In this document: positions 1 to 9,425 of the stretch, piece after piece
Position numbering within the stretch: the stretch's first letter is position 1
Layout of the letters: each line of letters opens with the position of its first letter
Assembly: GCA_046329235.1 (NCBI GenBank)
Contig: JAXLVA010000001.1
Location: 2,170,001-2,234,000 of the forward strand
Length of the DNA stretch: 64,000 nucleotides
Origin: JALONH01 sp046329235
GTDB lineage: Bacteria > Bacteroidota > Bacteroidia > Cytophagales > Cytophagaceae
Direction: 5' to 3'
Position numbers and translations under genes: made by a program
The notes under the pieces: generated by a model
The model's input: the letters and a program-made list of their open reading frames with translations, nothing else
Told to the model about the DNA's origin: nothing
The model's database searches: none

Positions 1-2
1 AT

Positions 3-1184
3 ACGATTGAAGCTTATAAAAAAATTGACCGTGATTCTGCTCACTATGATTTCGAACAAGGTATCATAGGTAAGATTCGTCGTTGTCCTTTAGGTGTAGT
101 ATTATGTATGGGACCATTCAACTATCCGTTGAACGAAACCTTCACTACACTTATCCCTGCTTTGATCATGGGTAACACGGTGGTATTCAAACCGGCTAAG
201 ATTGGAGTATTACTTCACCGTCCATTATTAAAAGCATTCCAACAAGCTTTCCCTAAAGGTGTAGTAAATATAGTATTTGGTCGTGGTCGCGAAACAGTAG
301 GACCTTTAATGAGCACAGGTAAAATCAACGTACTTGCGTTCATCGGTACTTCTAAATCCGCTAACATCTTAAAAGTACAACATCCTAAACCTAACCGTCT
401 ACGTTCGGTTTTAGCTCTTGAAGCAAAGAACCCGGCAATTGTATTAAATCATGCCGACTTAGACTTAGCAGTAAAAGAATGTATTTTAGGAACGATGTCA
501 TACAACGGTCAACGTTGTACTGCACTTAAGATCATGTTCATCCACAAAAATGTAGTGGATACATTCAATAAGAAATATGTAGAGGCTCTTCAAAATTTAA
601 AATGGGGTATGCCTTGGGAAGATGGTGTTCAAATAACGCCTCTACCGGAACCTGAAAAACCGGGCTTCTTGAAAGACCTTATTGAAGATGCGGAAAGCAA
701 AGGCGCGAAAGTAATCAACGAAGGTGGTGGAACTATTCACCATACGTTCTACGCTCCTGCTGTAGTTTATCCGGTAAACAAAGACATGAAATTGTACCAT
801 GAAGAACAATTTGGACCTGTAGTACCAATTGTACCATTCAGTACAACAAAAGAAGTAATTGATTACATGGTAGAATCAAACTATGGTCAACAAGTAAGTA
901 TCTTTGGAACTGACAAAGAAGATATGGCTAATCTAATTGACAAATTAGTTAACCAAGTATGTCGTGTAAACATCAACTCTCAATGTCAACGTAGTCCGGA
1001 TGTATTCCCTTTCAATGGTAGAAAAGATTCCGGTGAAGGTACTTTATCTGTAGCGGATGCCTTACGTACATTCAGTATTCGTGCCATGGTGGCAGCAAAA
1101 GAAAATGGCGTAAACAAAGTGATGTTAACCGACATCATTAAAGAACGTAAGTCGAACTTCATGTCAACCGACTTTATCTTGTAA
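3..1184 (+). CDS. gapN: NADP-dependent glyceraldehyde-3-phosphate dehydrogenase (GapN-like aldehyde dehydrogenase), 5' end outside window
   Basis: Oxidises glyceraldehyde-3-phosphate directly to 3-phosphoglycerate with NADP+ in the cytoplasm, if the GapN assignment holds. The reading frame is open from the first bases of the window, so the gene starts upstream and the ATG at 108 is internal. Visible aldehyde dehydrogenase hallmarks, in order, are the FNYPLNE segment with the oxyanion Asn, the LEAKNPAIV segment with the general-base Glu, the NGQRCTALK segment with the nucleophilic Cys, and a C-terminal FPFNGRKDSGEG motif. The last motif and the overall pattern resemble GapN more than generic aldehyde dehydrogenases. 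Another aldehyde substrate cannot be excluded. A bidirectional terminator follows. Confidence 0.8.
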   Translation, partial: TIEAYKKIDRDSAHYDFEQGIIGKIRRCPLGVVLCMGPFNYPLNETFTTLIPALIMGNTVVFKPAKIGVLLHRPLLKAFQQAFPKGVVNIVFGRGRETVGPLMSTGKINVLAFIGTSKSANILKVQHPKPNRLRSVLALEAKNPAIVLNHADLDLAVKECILGTMSYNGQRCTALKIMFIHKNVVDTFNKKYVEALQNLKWGMPWEDGVQITPLPEPEKPGFLKDLIEDAESKGAKVINEGGGTIHHTFYAPAVVYPVNKDMKLYHEEQFGPVVPIVPFSTTKEVIDYMVESNYGQQVSIFGTDKEDMANLIDKLVNQVCRVNINSQCQRSPDVFPFNGRKDSGEGTLSVADALRTFSIRAMVAAKENGVNKVMLTDIIKERKSNFMSTDFIL

Positions 1185-1206
1185 TTCTTATTACATAATA
1201 TATAAT

Positions 1207-1242
1207 AAAAAAGCCCACTGAATTTTCAGCGGGCTTTTTTAT
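1207..1242. terminator. Bidirectional rho-independent terminator
   Basis: A stem formed by AAAAAAGCCCACTGAA and TTCAGCGGGCTTTTTT lies between the convergent gapN and tolC-like genes. It has T-runs on both strands. Its single A-C mismatch on the plus strand becomes a G-U pair in the minus-strand transcript, so it should serve the efflux operon at least as well as gapN. Confidence 0.85.
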
Positions 1243-1257
1243 TGACTTCTATTTTTA

Positions 1258-2568
1258 TTACTTATTGTACTCTTGGAATAACTCTCCCGTCAAGCGCAAC
1301 AGTTCTGTTTCTGATTGCTTGATGGTCATATACGCTTCATAATATTTTGATTGTGCATTCAATGTTTTAAACTGAATATCTCTTAACAACAAATCATTCA
1401 ATACTCCGGTCTTATATTGTTCGTAGGCTATAGACAAGTTTTCTTCTGCCAACTTCATATTATAAGATTCCACATTAAATATTTTCAACTGATACTCATA
1501 ATTCAAATAAGCCTGCATCAATTGTTTTTGCACCTCGATGTTTTTACTTTCTACCTGAAGTGTAGCATTATCTTGTCGAAGTCGAGCTTGCTGCATTTCG
1601 GTACTGGTCTTGGATCCATTATATAAGTTCATGGATACCGTAGCACCGAAGGTAGGACCATACGCACGATTCAATGAAACCACACCTAACTGAGTTTGAC
1701 TTAAAGAATAATTATATCCACCAAACAAATTCAATGTTGGATATCTCTTCGAACGTATAATTTGAAAATTCTTATCTACTGCTTCTGCATTGGCACGAGC
1801 TACTAACAACGAAGTATTTTGTTCCTTCATCTTATCTTCTAATCCGGTCCACTGTATAGAATTATTAATCGTAATACTATCTTGTACATCAATAGCTTGT
1901 TCCGGATAGCGTGCTAAGAGATAATTCAACATCATCTTTGCTTCCTGAATATATTTCTGCTGAAGAATCATTTGAACACTATCTTCATTCATATCAATCT
2001 CCGCTTGTAAATATTGAAGTCTAGAAGCCGTACCGATTTTTATCCTTTGGTCATAAATCTCTTTACGTTGTTTGGATAGTTGATACGCTTCCTGCAATGT
2101 TTGATAATATTGCTGACGTAACAATAACAGAGTATACGTATTTATTACTGAAGCTACAGTGCTTTCTATCATGCTTCTTGTTTCATAAGTAGATAGAGAC
2201 TCTGTCAACTCTAAATAATCTTTGGTAGCAAACATTTTAAAACCATCAAAGATGGTCCAGTTCAACATCACGTTACCTGACAAGTTAGAAGACTTAGCAC
2301 TATTAGCAGTACGCACATCACCGGTCAGTAATTCTAATCGAGTGTTATTGATATTATTGGTACTACTACCATTTACATCTACTCGAGGAAGCATACCTGC
2401 ATTTCCAATGGTATTTTGTACCGCTGCAATCTCTTGTTCATTTTTAGCCATTAGAATAGAAAAATTTCTTTCTAATGCTATGGCTACCGCTTGACGAATC
2501 GTTAGCGTATCTGCTTGGGAACTAATCCCCATAGATAGTAAAAGTAAACCTACTATGATGGCTCTCAT
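1258..2568 (-). CDS. TolC-family outer membrane efflux protein
   Basis: Outer membrane channel of a tripartite efflux pump. The 436-residue protein starts with a signal peptide (about residues 1-19, ending SSQA) and continues with two outer-membrane-efflux-protein halves rich in long amphipathic helices, as expected for the TolC alpha-barrel and periplasmic coiled coils. Its start codon overlaps the stop of the upstream RND permease by 4 nt (ATGA), so the two are translationally coupled. It is the last gene of the MarR-adaptor-permease-channel operon and runs into the terminator near 1225. The substrate cannot be read from the sequence. Confidence 0.92.
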   Translation of the reverse strand: MRAIIVGLLLLSMGISSQADTLTIRQAVAIALERNFSILMAKNEQEIAAVQNTIGNAGMLPRVDVNGSSTNNINNTRLELLTGDVRTANSAKSSNLSGNVMLNWTIFDGFKMFATKDYLELTESLSTYETRSMIESTVASVINTYTLLLLRQQYYQTLQEAYQLSKQRKEIYDQRIKIGTASRLQYLQAEIDMNEDSVQMILQQKYIQEAKMMLNYLLARYPEQAIDVQDSITINNSIQWTGLEDKMKEQNTSLLVARANAEAVDKNFQIIRSKRYPTLNLFGGYNYSLSQTQLGVVSLNRAYGPTFGATVSMNLYNGSKTSTEMQQARLRQDNATLQVESKNIEVQKQLMQAYLNYEYQLKIFNVESYNMKLAEENLSIAYEQYKTGVLNDLLLRDIQFKTLNAQSKYYEAYMTIKQSETELLRLTGELFQEYNK

Positions 2569-5500
2569 ACTTTCTTTTTAGTTATTAATGAATATAAGAC
2601 CGGAATAATATAAAGAGTAAGGATTAAGGAGAAAATCAAACCTCCCACAATCACCGCTCCCATTGGCACACGGCTCTTGGCAGCAGCACCTAATGCTAAA
2701 GCAATTGGTAAAGCCCCTAATATAGTAGCAAAGGAAGTCATCAAAATAGGACGCAGACGCTGTACTGCTGCATCAATTACTGCAGGTATTACTTCTTCAC
2801 CATGCTCTTTCTTTTGATTCGCAAACTCCACAATCAAGATACCATTCTTAGTTACTAAACCAACCAAGACGATGATACCAATCTGACTAAAGATGTTCAT
2901 AGTTCCATCAATCCACCATAAAGAGATATAGGCTCCAATCAAAGCTAAAGGTACCGTTAACATAATTACTAATGGATCACTGAAACTTTCAAACTGAATA
3001 GCCAACACTAAGTAGATTAATACTAAAGCAAAAGCAAAGGCATAATACAAACTAGAAGAACTCTCTGCATACTCTTTAGAAGTACCGGCAAGTGAAGTAC
3101 TAAATTCTTCATCCAACACTTCAGAAGCAATACGATTCATCTCATCAATACCTTGTCCTAAAGTAACTCCCGGAGCCGGATTTGCCATGACCGTAGCCGA
3201 CACATAACGATTGTAGCGATACAATTGTGGTGGTTTACTTTCTTCTGTCAAAGTAATCACGTTGTCTAACTGAACCATTTGTCCGGTTTTACTACGCACA
3301 TATACACTTTGTACATCCAATGGGTCATTTCTATTTTCTATATCCGCTTGACCAATTACTTGATATTGTTTACCATCTAAGATAAAGTATCCATATCGTT
3401 GGCCAGAGAATAATAACTGTAATGTTTCCGCTACATCTTTTACAGATACACCTAAACTCTTAGCTTTATCCCGATTGATTTCTACTTTCAATTCCGGTTT
3501 ATTAAATTTCAAGTTCACATCCACCACCATGAACTGAGAACTTGCTTGAGCTTTTTCCATAAACTTAGGAAGTACTTCTTTCAATCGTTCGAAGTTAGGA
3601 GCTTGAATTACGAACTGAACCGGCAAACCACTTTGACGACCACCACCAATAGTTGGCTCTTCAATTACATACGTTTTTGCAAAATTGTATTTACGAGCAG
3701 CTTGTGTAACTAAGGCAGCAATCTCACTTTGTGTACGTTTACGATCTTCAGGGTCCACTAAGGCTACACGAACAAAACCGCTATTCGTAGTGATAGAACC
3801 ACCAAAACCCGGAGATGTCACAGCAATGATGGCTGATTTTTCAGGAAGTGTATCCGTTATCTGAATTAAGTTGGTCAGATAATTATTCATCTTCTCAAAA
3901 CTAGTACCTTCCGGAGCAGTAGCCGTTAACATAAAGCGCGACTTATCTTCCATAGGAGCTAATTCAGAAGGAATCGTTTTGGCTAGGAAATAAATACCAA
4001 CCATACAAGTCAACATAACCACAATGGCAGAAATTGGAAAACGGAAAAACCAACGCAAACTTCTTTCATACGCTTGAGTTAATTTATTTATACCATTTTC
4101 TATCCAATGAAATAAGAAGAATTTACTTTCTTCTTCACGTTTCAACAAACGTGTACTCATCATTGGAGTAAGCGTTAGCGACACAAATGCAGAGATTAAT
4201 ACCGACCCTGCTACCACCACCGCAAATTCTCGGAATAATCTACCGGTTAAACCTTGTAAGAAAATAATAGGTAAGAACACCGCCATCAAAGTGATAGTAG
4301 TAGAGATTACAGCAAAGTAAATCTCGCTCGAACCTTCATGTCCTGCAGTTTCATTATCTTTCCCTTGTTCAATCTTATTGTATATATTTTCTAATACTAC
4401 AATCGCATCATCCACTACAAGTCCGGTGGCCAAAACAATACCCAACAAGGTTAAGATGTTAATGGAGAAACCAAACATGTACATGATGAAGAATGTTCCA
4501 ATCAACGAAATCGGAATAGCGATTACCGGAATCAAGGTAGTTCTCCAGTTTCTTAAGAATAAGAAAATCACAAACACAACCAATCCAAACGCAATCAAGA
4601 TGGTTTCTTCTACTTCTAAAATAGATTTAGAGATAGTTTTAGTAGTATCAATAGCCAAACCGATGGTTAAATCAGACGGCATGGTCTTTTTGATAATCTC
4701 AATACGTTTATAAAACTCATCCGCAATTGCTAAGTAGTTCGCACCTGGTTGCGGAGTAATAGCCACACCCACCATAGGAACTGCTCCATTACCTCGTAAT
4801 AAGGTACGCTCGTTCTCAGGCATCATCTTAGCTTGACCTACATCTTTCAATCGGATAACTGCCGTTGGTGTTTCTTTAATAATTAAATTATTAAATTCAT
4901 CGGTAGTAGTTAAATTACCTAATGTACGAAGTGTTAATTCTGTATTCGTACCTTCTACACGACCGGAAGGAAGCTCTACGTTTTCCTTATTCAATGCATC
5001 GCGTACATCTAAAGGAGTTAAACCATAAGCAGCTAATTTGGACGGATCCAATAATAACTTCATGGCATATTTTTTCTCCCCCCAAATACGCACTTCACTC
5101 ACACCGGGAATCGTTTGCAAACGTTCTTTGAATAAATCATTGGCAACACGAGATAAATCCATGTGATTACGAGTATCACTCTGTAAAGTAATCGCTAAGA
5201 TTGGATCAGAGTTTGCATCTGCTTTAGCCACAATAGGAGGATCCGCATCCACAGGCAAATTACGAGTAGCACGTGAAACACGGTCACGCACATCATTCGC
5301 TGCCGCTTCCATAGATGTACCTAAGGTAAACTCTACGGTAATCGTACTTCTACCATCACTACTAATGGATGTTAATGAACGAATACCGGCGATACCGTTG
5401 ATTGATTCTTCTAACGGCTCGGTAATTTGAGATTCAATGATGTCTGCATTAGCACCGGCATAGTTTGTAGTTACAGTAACCGTTGGAGGATCCACACTTG

Positions 5501-5612
5501 GGAAGTCACGAACTCCCAAGAAGACAAATCCAACCACACCAAATATGACGATGATAATGGAAAGCACCATGGCCATGACAGGCCTATGGATACTTAAGGA
5601 AGATAAATTCAT
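2565..5612 (-). CDS. RND efflux transporter permease (AcrB/HAE1-like)
   Basis: Inner-membrane proton-driven exporter of the AcrB/MexB (HAE1) superfamily. At 1015 residues it has the family length. The N-terminal helix (MNLSSLSIHRPVMAMVLS) is followed by a large periplasmic porter/docking region, then the TM4 motif GLVVDDAIVVLEN near residue 400. That motif contains the paired Asp residues needed for proton relay. A second periplasmic half and a C-terminal TM bundle complete the internal duplication. It overlaps the adaptor upstream and the TolC gene downstream by 4 nt each, which supports a single translationally coupled operon. Drugs, detergents or bile-like compounds are usual substrates of the family; the actual one is unknown. 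Confidence 0.95.
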   Translation of the reverse strand: MNLSSLSIHRPVMAMVLSIIIVIFGVVGFVFLGVRDFPSVDPPTVTVTTNYAGANADIIESQITEPLEESINGIAGIRSLTSISSDGRSTITVEFTLGTSMEAAANDVRDRVSRATRNLPVDADPPIVAKADANSDPILAITLQSDTRNHMDLSRVANDLFKERLQTIPGVSEVRIWGEKKYAMKLLLDPSKLAAYGLTPLDVRDALNKENVELPSGRVEGTNTELTLRTLGNLTTTDEFNNLIIKETPTAVIRLKDVGQAKMMPENERTLLRGNGAVPMVGVAITPQPGANYLAIADEFYKRIEIIKKTMPSDLTIGLAIDTTKTISKSILEVEETILIAFGLVVFVIFLFLRNWRTTLIPVIAIPISLIGTFFIMYMFGFSINILTLLGIVLATGLVVDDAIVVLENIYNKIEQGKDNETAGHEGSSEIYFAVISTTITLMAVFLPIIFLQGLTGRLFREFAVVVAGSVLISAFVSLTLTPMMSTRLLKREEESKFFLFHWIENGINKLTQAYERSLRWFFRFPISAIVVMLTCMVGIYFLAKTIPSELAPMEDKSRFMLTATAPEGTSFEKMNNYLTNLIQITDTLPEKSAIIAVTSPGFGGSITTNSGFVRVALVDPEDRKRTQSEIAALVTQAARKYNFAKTYVIEEPTIGGGRQSGLPVQFVIQAPNFERLKEVLPKFMEKAQASSQFMVVDVNLKFNKPELKVEINRDKAKSLGVSVKDVAETLQLLFSGQRYGYFILDGKQYQVIGQADIENRNDPLDVQSVYVRSKTGQMVQLDNVITLTEESKPPQLYRYNRYVSATVMANPAPGVTLGQGIDEMNRIASEVLDEEFSTSLAGTSKEYAESSSSLYYAFAFALVLIYLVLAIQFESFSDPLVIMLTVPLALIGAYISLWWIDGTMNIFSQIGIIVLVGLVTKNGILIVEFANQKKEHGEEVIPAVIDAAVQRLRPILMTSFATILGALPIALALGAAAKSRVPMGAVIVGGLIFSLILTLYIIPVLYSLITKKKV

Positions 5613-6649
5613 GGACGATAAGGAACTTTAGGTACGACCATCATACTGTCTTTTAATTGCAGAAGCCCTGTAGCGATAATGGTATCACCGGCAGATAACC
5701 CACCTAGAATTTCAACACCGGAAGCATATCTTTGTCCTACTTGAATACTTTTAGACGCCACTCTACCACCTTGTACCGTTAACACTTTTTGACGATTCAT
5801 TTCCGGAATAATCACTTCCGAAGGCAACATAATAGAATTAGTATTCATGGACAAAGGTAATTCGACCAAAACAAAACTACCCGGTACCCATTTACCACTA
5901 CGGTTATCTGCCAAAGCGCGAATCTTCAAAGAACGACTTACTACATCTACTTCGTTATCCAAAGCATAAATAGTTGCCGTGTAAGTTGTCGGATCATTTC
6001 CATAAGCAATGGAAACCTTGTCGCCCTTTTTCAATCTACCGGCATATTTATCCGAAACGGCAAATTCAATTTTCACCGGATTCAATTGAGTAAAATTGGC
6101 AAGAATAGTGGTAGGGGATACAATACTTCCTACGCTCACCTGTCGCAAACCAACTACTCCGTTAAAAGGAGCCTTGATGTAGGTTTTATTAATTTGAGCT
6201 TGTAATATTTCTTTTTCAGCCAACAACGTATTCAACTGATTAGCCACCCCGTCATACTCTTCCTGACTAATGGCTTTAATATTTAACATTTTTAGTTGAC
6301 GATCTTCATTGGTTTTAGCCAACTGAATATTCAAATCTAATTTTTTAGCTTGTGCCAATAAATCTTCATTATTTAACATCACTAAAACTTTTCCTTGGGT
6401 AACACTTTCTCCCTCTTTAAAGTAAATAGCAGTAATTCGTCCGGAAATCTCCGTGTGCAATTCAATGGATTCATTCGCCAATACGGAACCGGTTAATTTC
6501 AACTCTGTCGTTGTAGTATCCTTGCCTGCCACTACATATTGAACAGGAATCGACATGGAAGCATTAGGTTGAGTACCGGCAGTTTCCGTTTTTTTGGAGG
6601 AACAAGCAACTGCTAACGGTAGCAGTAGCCAAATCATAGTACGTAGCAT
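5609..6649 (-). CDS. RND efflux periplasmic adaptor (membrane fusion protein), lipoprotein
   Basis: Links the RND permease to the outer-membrane channel in the periplasm. I start it at the ATG at 6649 rather than the upstream in-frame ATG at 6676. The shorter form begins MLRTMIWLLLPLAVAC, a clean lipoprotein signal with the lipobox Cys at residue 16, and it begins 4 nt after the marR stop codon. The order is typical HlyD/AcrA: an N-terminal beta strand, a lipoyl half (GRITAIYFKEGESVTQG), a helical hairpin, a second lipoyl half (IKAPFNGVVGLRQVSVG), then beta-barrel and membrane-proximal domains. It overlaps the permease gene by 4 nt. Confidence 0.92.
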   Translation of the reverse strand: MLRTMIWLLLPLAVACSSKKTETAGTQPNASMSIPVQYVVAGKDTTTTELKLTGSVLANESIELHTEISGRITAIYFKEGESVTQGKVLVMLNNEDLLAQAKKLDLNIQLAKTNEDRQLKMLNIKAISQEEYDGVANQLNTLLAEKEILQAQINKTYIKAPFNGVVGLRQVSVGSIVSPTTILANFTQLNPVKIEFAVSDKYAGRLKKGDKVSIAYGNDPTTYTATIYALDNEVDVVSRSLKIRALADNRSGKWVPGSFVLVELPLSMNTNSIMLPSEVIIPEMNRQKVLTVQGGRVASKSIQVGQRYASGVEILGGLSAGDTIIATGLLQLKDSMMVVPKVPYRP

Positions 6650-6653
6650 CGTA

Positions 6654-7109
6654 TTACTTCTTTTTATAAAAAACATTAATAGTGTCTCTGTCTAAATTCT
6701 TAATATTACCCGTTAAAGTTTCTATCATCTGATAAAAATCTGCTTTCTCTTTTTTAGATAATACTTGATAAAATTCGTTTTCGGCTTCTTCATAGGCTTT
6801 TTGAATACGCTCTATTACCTTAACAGCCTTGGTTGTTGTTTTTAATTGGTGTTTTCTTCTGTCCTTTTCACAAGGCTTACGCTCTACATAACCCAACTCA
6901 GCGAGGTAATCAATTACTTTGACAACATATACTTTATCAATTCCCAACTCGGTAGCTAACTCCTGCTGTGATACCTTACCATTGGTTTTATGTATATACA
7001 TCAATGCATAATAATATCGATCCACAGGAAGATCACTTAATTTTTTAGTGACCATTCCATAATAAGCTCGCGAGAGCACCCCCAACTTATAGGCTAAAGG
7101 TAAGTCCAT
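6654..7109 (-). CDS. MarR-family transcriptional regulator
   Basis: Winged-helix dimeric DNA-binding protein of 151 residues, the usual MarR length. The wHTH lies around residues 35-100 (KVSQQELATELGIDKVYVVKVIDYLAELGYVERKPCEKDRRKHQ), including the basic wing D-R-R. The flanking helices would form the dimer interface. It is the first gene of the efflux operon, so it most likely autorepresses and controls the pump in response to a small ligand. Two inverted repeats sit directly upstream (7137-7172). The target set beyond this operon is unknown. Confidence 0.9.
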   Translation of the reverse strand: MDLPLAYKLGVLSRAYYGMVTKKLSDLPVDRYYYALMYIHKTNGKVSQQELATELGIDKVYVVKVIDYLAELGYVERKPCEKDRRKHQLKTTTKAVKVIERIQKAYEEAENEFYQVLSKKEKADFYQMIETLTGNIKNLDRDTINVFYKKK

Positions 7110-7136
7110 AGGCTAACGACACTATTTGTTTAAAAT

Positions 7137-7172
7137 AGTTCACGAACTTAATAGTTAATTTTATTAACTATT
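7137..7172. promoter_or_regulatory. Probable MarR operator: two adjacent inverted repeats
   Basis: Immediately upstream of marR lie AGTTC-AC-GAACT (7137-7148) and a perfect 10-bp inverted repeat AATAGTTAAT/ATTAACTATT with a 3-bp spacer (7150-7172). MarR dimers bind palindromes of this size, often overlapping their own promoter. The binding assignment is an inference from position and symmetry. Confidence 0.6.
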
Positions 7173-7192
7173 TTAAAAAGTAAGAAAAAATA

Positions 7193-7221
7193 AAAAAGTA
7201 AGCCTTGAGGACTTACTTTTA
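7193..7221 (-). terminator. Rho-independent terminator of the mannose-1-phosphate guanylyltransferase gene
   Basis: A 9-bp stem AAAAGTAAG/CTTACTTTT with a 9-nt loop. It is followed on the minus strand by a long T-rich tract, 36 nt past the stop codon of the guanylyltransferase gene. Confidence 0.75.
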
Positions 7222-7256
7222 TAATTAAAACACAATTATTTCTTAATTAAAACACA

Positions 7257-8330
7257 CTAAACATATTTAGGATCCTTAGCTTTAATATCCGCTACAAAGT
7301 CTTTCACACGTTGTTCATTATCTTTGCGACAAATCATTAACACGCCATCAAATTCTGCAACAATATAATTATCAAGTCCTTCAACCACTACTAGTTTATC
7401 TTTAGGCGTTTTGATAATACAGTGTGAACTGTCATACACCATCACATTCCCGTCTATCACATTGTTAGCCTCTTGTTTTTCAGAGTTCTCATAGAGAGAC
7501 TTCCAAGTACCAAGATCCGACCAACCGAAATCAGCCAATACTACATATACATTCTCCGCATTTTCCATGATGCCGTAATCAACGGACACAGCTTTACATT
7601 GAGAGAATACTTTATTAATAAATGCTTCTTCTTTAGGAGTCCAGAAATCAGCAGCTCCATCCTTAAACAGTTCATGCAAATCAGGCATGTGTTGTTTAAT
7701 AGATTCAACTATAGAATGTGCATTCCATACAAAGATTCCTGCATTCCATACAAAGTCTCCGCTTTCAAGAAATTTCACAGCTAAATCATAAGCCGGTTTT
7801 TCCGTAAACGTTTTTACTTTTTTAACTCGTTTCTTAGAATCTTCGATATACTGAATATAACCATATCCTGTATCAGGTCTACTAGGCTTAATACCTAAAG
7901 TAATTAAGATATCGGAGTTAGCCGTATTCTCTAAAGCCAGATTCACGACCTCTTCAAATTCTCTTTCTTTCAGAATAATATGATCAGAAGGAGCTACAAC
8001 GATATTGGCATTTTTATTTTTCTGTGCAATTTTATAACAGGCATAAGCTATGCAGGGGGCAGTGTTTTTAGCTACCGGCTCCGCAAGAATTTGTTCATCC
8101 TTTAAAAAAGGGAGTTGTTGCTTTACCAAGTCAACATAATTTTTATTCGTAACAATAAAAATATTTTCATTAGGACAAATATTTTTAAAGCGCCCAACTG
8201 TTTGTTGAATCAATGTGGTACCTGTTCCTAATACATCATGAAATTGTTTGGGGAACTTGGTTCTACTAAATGGCCAAAATCTACTTCCTATTCCCCCGGC
8301 CATGATGACCGCGTAATTATTCTTATTCAT
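7257..8330 (-). CDS. manC: Mannose-1-phosphate guanylyltransferase
   Basis: Makes GDP-mannose from GTP and mannose-1-phosphate in the cytoplasm, feeding polysaccharide, LPS or glycoprotein glycosylation. The 357-residue protein has the nucleotidyltransferase signature GGIGSRFWPFSRTKFPKQF near the N-terminus. It also has the VAPSDH metal-binding motif, the sugar-phosphate motif FTEKP, and a C-terminal left-handed beta-helix-like tail. It is the short single-domain form without the type II isomerase domain. It lies 42 nt after the arabinose-5-phosphate isomerase gene on the same strand, so the two may be co-transcribed as surface-sugar genes. A terminator follows. Confidence 0.92.
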   Translation of the reverse strand: MNKNNYAVIMAGGIGSRFWPFSRTKFPKQFHDVLGTGTTLIQQTVGRFKNICPNENIFIVTNKNYVDLVKQQLPFLKDEQILAEPVAKNTAPCIAYACYKIAQKNKNANIVVAPSDHIILKEREFEEVVNLALENTANSDILITLGIKPSRPDTGYGYIQYIEDSKKRVKKVKTFTEKPAYDLAVKFLESGDFVWNAGIFVWNAHSIVESIKQHMPDLHELFKDGAADFWTPKEEAFINKVFSQCKAVSVDYGIMENAENVYVVLADFGWSDLGTWKSLYENSEKQEANNVIDGNVMVYDSSHCIIKTPKDKLVVVEGLDNYIVAEFDGVLMICRKDNEQRVKDFVADIKAKDPKYV

Positions 8331-8372
8331 GCTTCAACTATTTCTAACAAAAACGTAAATTACAAAATATTC

Positions 8373-9407
8373 TTATACGATTCCTTCTCGCAGTAAATCG
8401 TGTATATGTATAAAACCTTTAAACGATTGGTTATCTGTAACAACCAATTGTGTAATATTTTTTTCTTGCATAATGCGTAATGCATTCACCGCATATTCAT
8501 CTGCCTCAATGGTCTTTGGATTCACCGTCATAATATCTTGCGCTGTCAATCCTTTGATTTCATCGTACTTATTCATCATACGACGAATATCTCCATCGGT
8601 AACTACTCCCTTCAACTGATTATTTTCAATGACTGCCGTAATACCTAAACGCTTAGATGAAATCTCTAAAATCACTTCTTTAGCAGAAGATGATGGAGCT
8701 ACTGCAGGCTTTTCATTATTAATATAAACATCCTTTACTTTTAAATAAAGTTGTTTACCTAATGCACCACCGGGATGAAACTGCGCAAAATCTTCACTAG
8801 TAAAATTTCTACACTCAAGTAATGCAACGGCTAAGGCATCACCCATGACTAAGGTAGCTGTAGTACTGGTAGTTGGAGCTAAATTATTAGGACAAGCTTC
8901 TTTTTCTACCGTTACATCTAACACAAAATCAGACGACTGAGCTAAATAAGAGTCTTTGTTCCCTACCATACCAATTAAGACGCTTCCTCTTCTTTTAATC
9001 AAAGGAACTAACACCTTAATTTCTGGCGTGTTACCACTTTTTGAAATACAAATAACTACATCTTCTTTTTGAATCATACCCAAATCACCATGAATGGCAT
9101 CGGCTGCATGCATGAACAAAGCAGGTGTTCCCGTAGAATTCATGGTAGCCACGATTTTCTGCGCAATTATGGCACTTTTCCCAATTCCTGAAATAACGAC
9201 ACGTCCCTTACATGCCAGGATGGTATGCACAACTTGCTCAAAATCATCCTGAATATGATGTATCAAATTTTTTATTGCATCGGATTCATATAATATTACA
9301 TCCTTGGCAATAGATTGGATATTTTTTGCTAACTTCAATTTACTTAACGATTTAGACCGGTTATAGAATTGCCTTTCAGCGGTCAAATATACTAAAAGTT
9401 CATCCAT
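8373..9407 (-). CDS. kdsD: D-arabinose-5-phosphate isomerase (KpsF/GutQ family)
   Basis: Interconverts ribulose-5-phosphate and arabinose-5-phosphate, the first step of KDO synthesis for LPS. It has an N-terminal SIS sugar-isomerase domain (about residues 50-190, with GIGKSAIIAQKIVATMNSTG and the conserved HAADAIHGDLGM stretch) and two CBS domains in the last third (QDIMTVNPKTIEADE and following). At 344 residues it is about 20 longer at the N-terminus than typical members. The first ATG (9407) leaves only 18 bp to the divergent recQ start, so the true start may lie further in, for example at a TTG near residue 24. Its activity is well supported and its exact start is not. Confidence 0.9.
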   Translation of the reverse strand: MDELLVYLTAERQFYNRSKSLSKLKLAKNIQSIAKDVILYESDAIKNLIHHIQDDFEQVVHTILACKGRVVISGIGKSAIIAQKIVATMNSTGTPALFMHAADAIHGDLGMIQKEDVVICISKSGNTPEIKVLVPLIKRRGSVLIGMVGNKDSYLAQSSDFVLDVTVEKEACPNNLAPTTSTTATLVMGDALAVALLECRNFTSEDFAQFHPGGALGKQLYLKVKDVYINNEKPAVAPSSSAKEVILEISSKRLGITAVIENNQLKGVVTDGDIRRMMNKYDEIKGLTAQDIMTVNPKTIEADEYAVNALRIMQEKNITQLVVTDNQSFKGFIHIHDLLREGIV

Positions 9408-9425
9408 TAATACGATTTTAATCCG

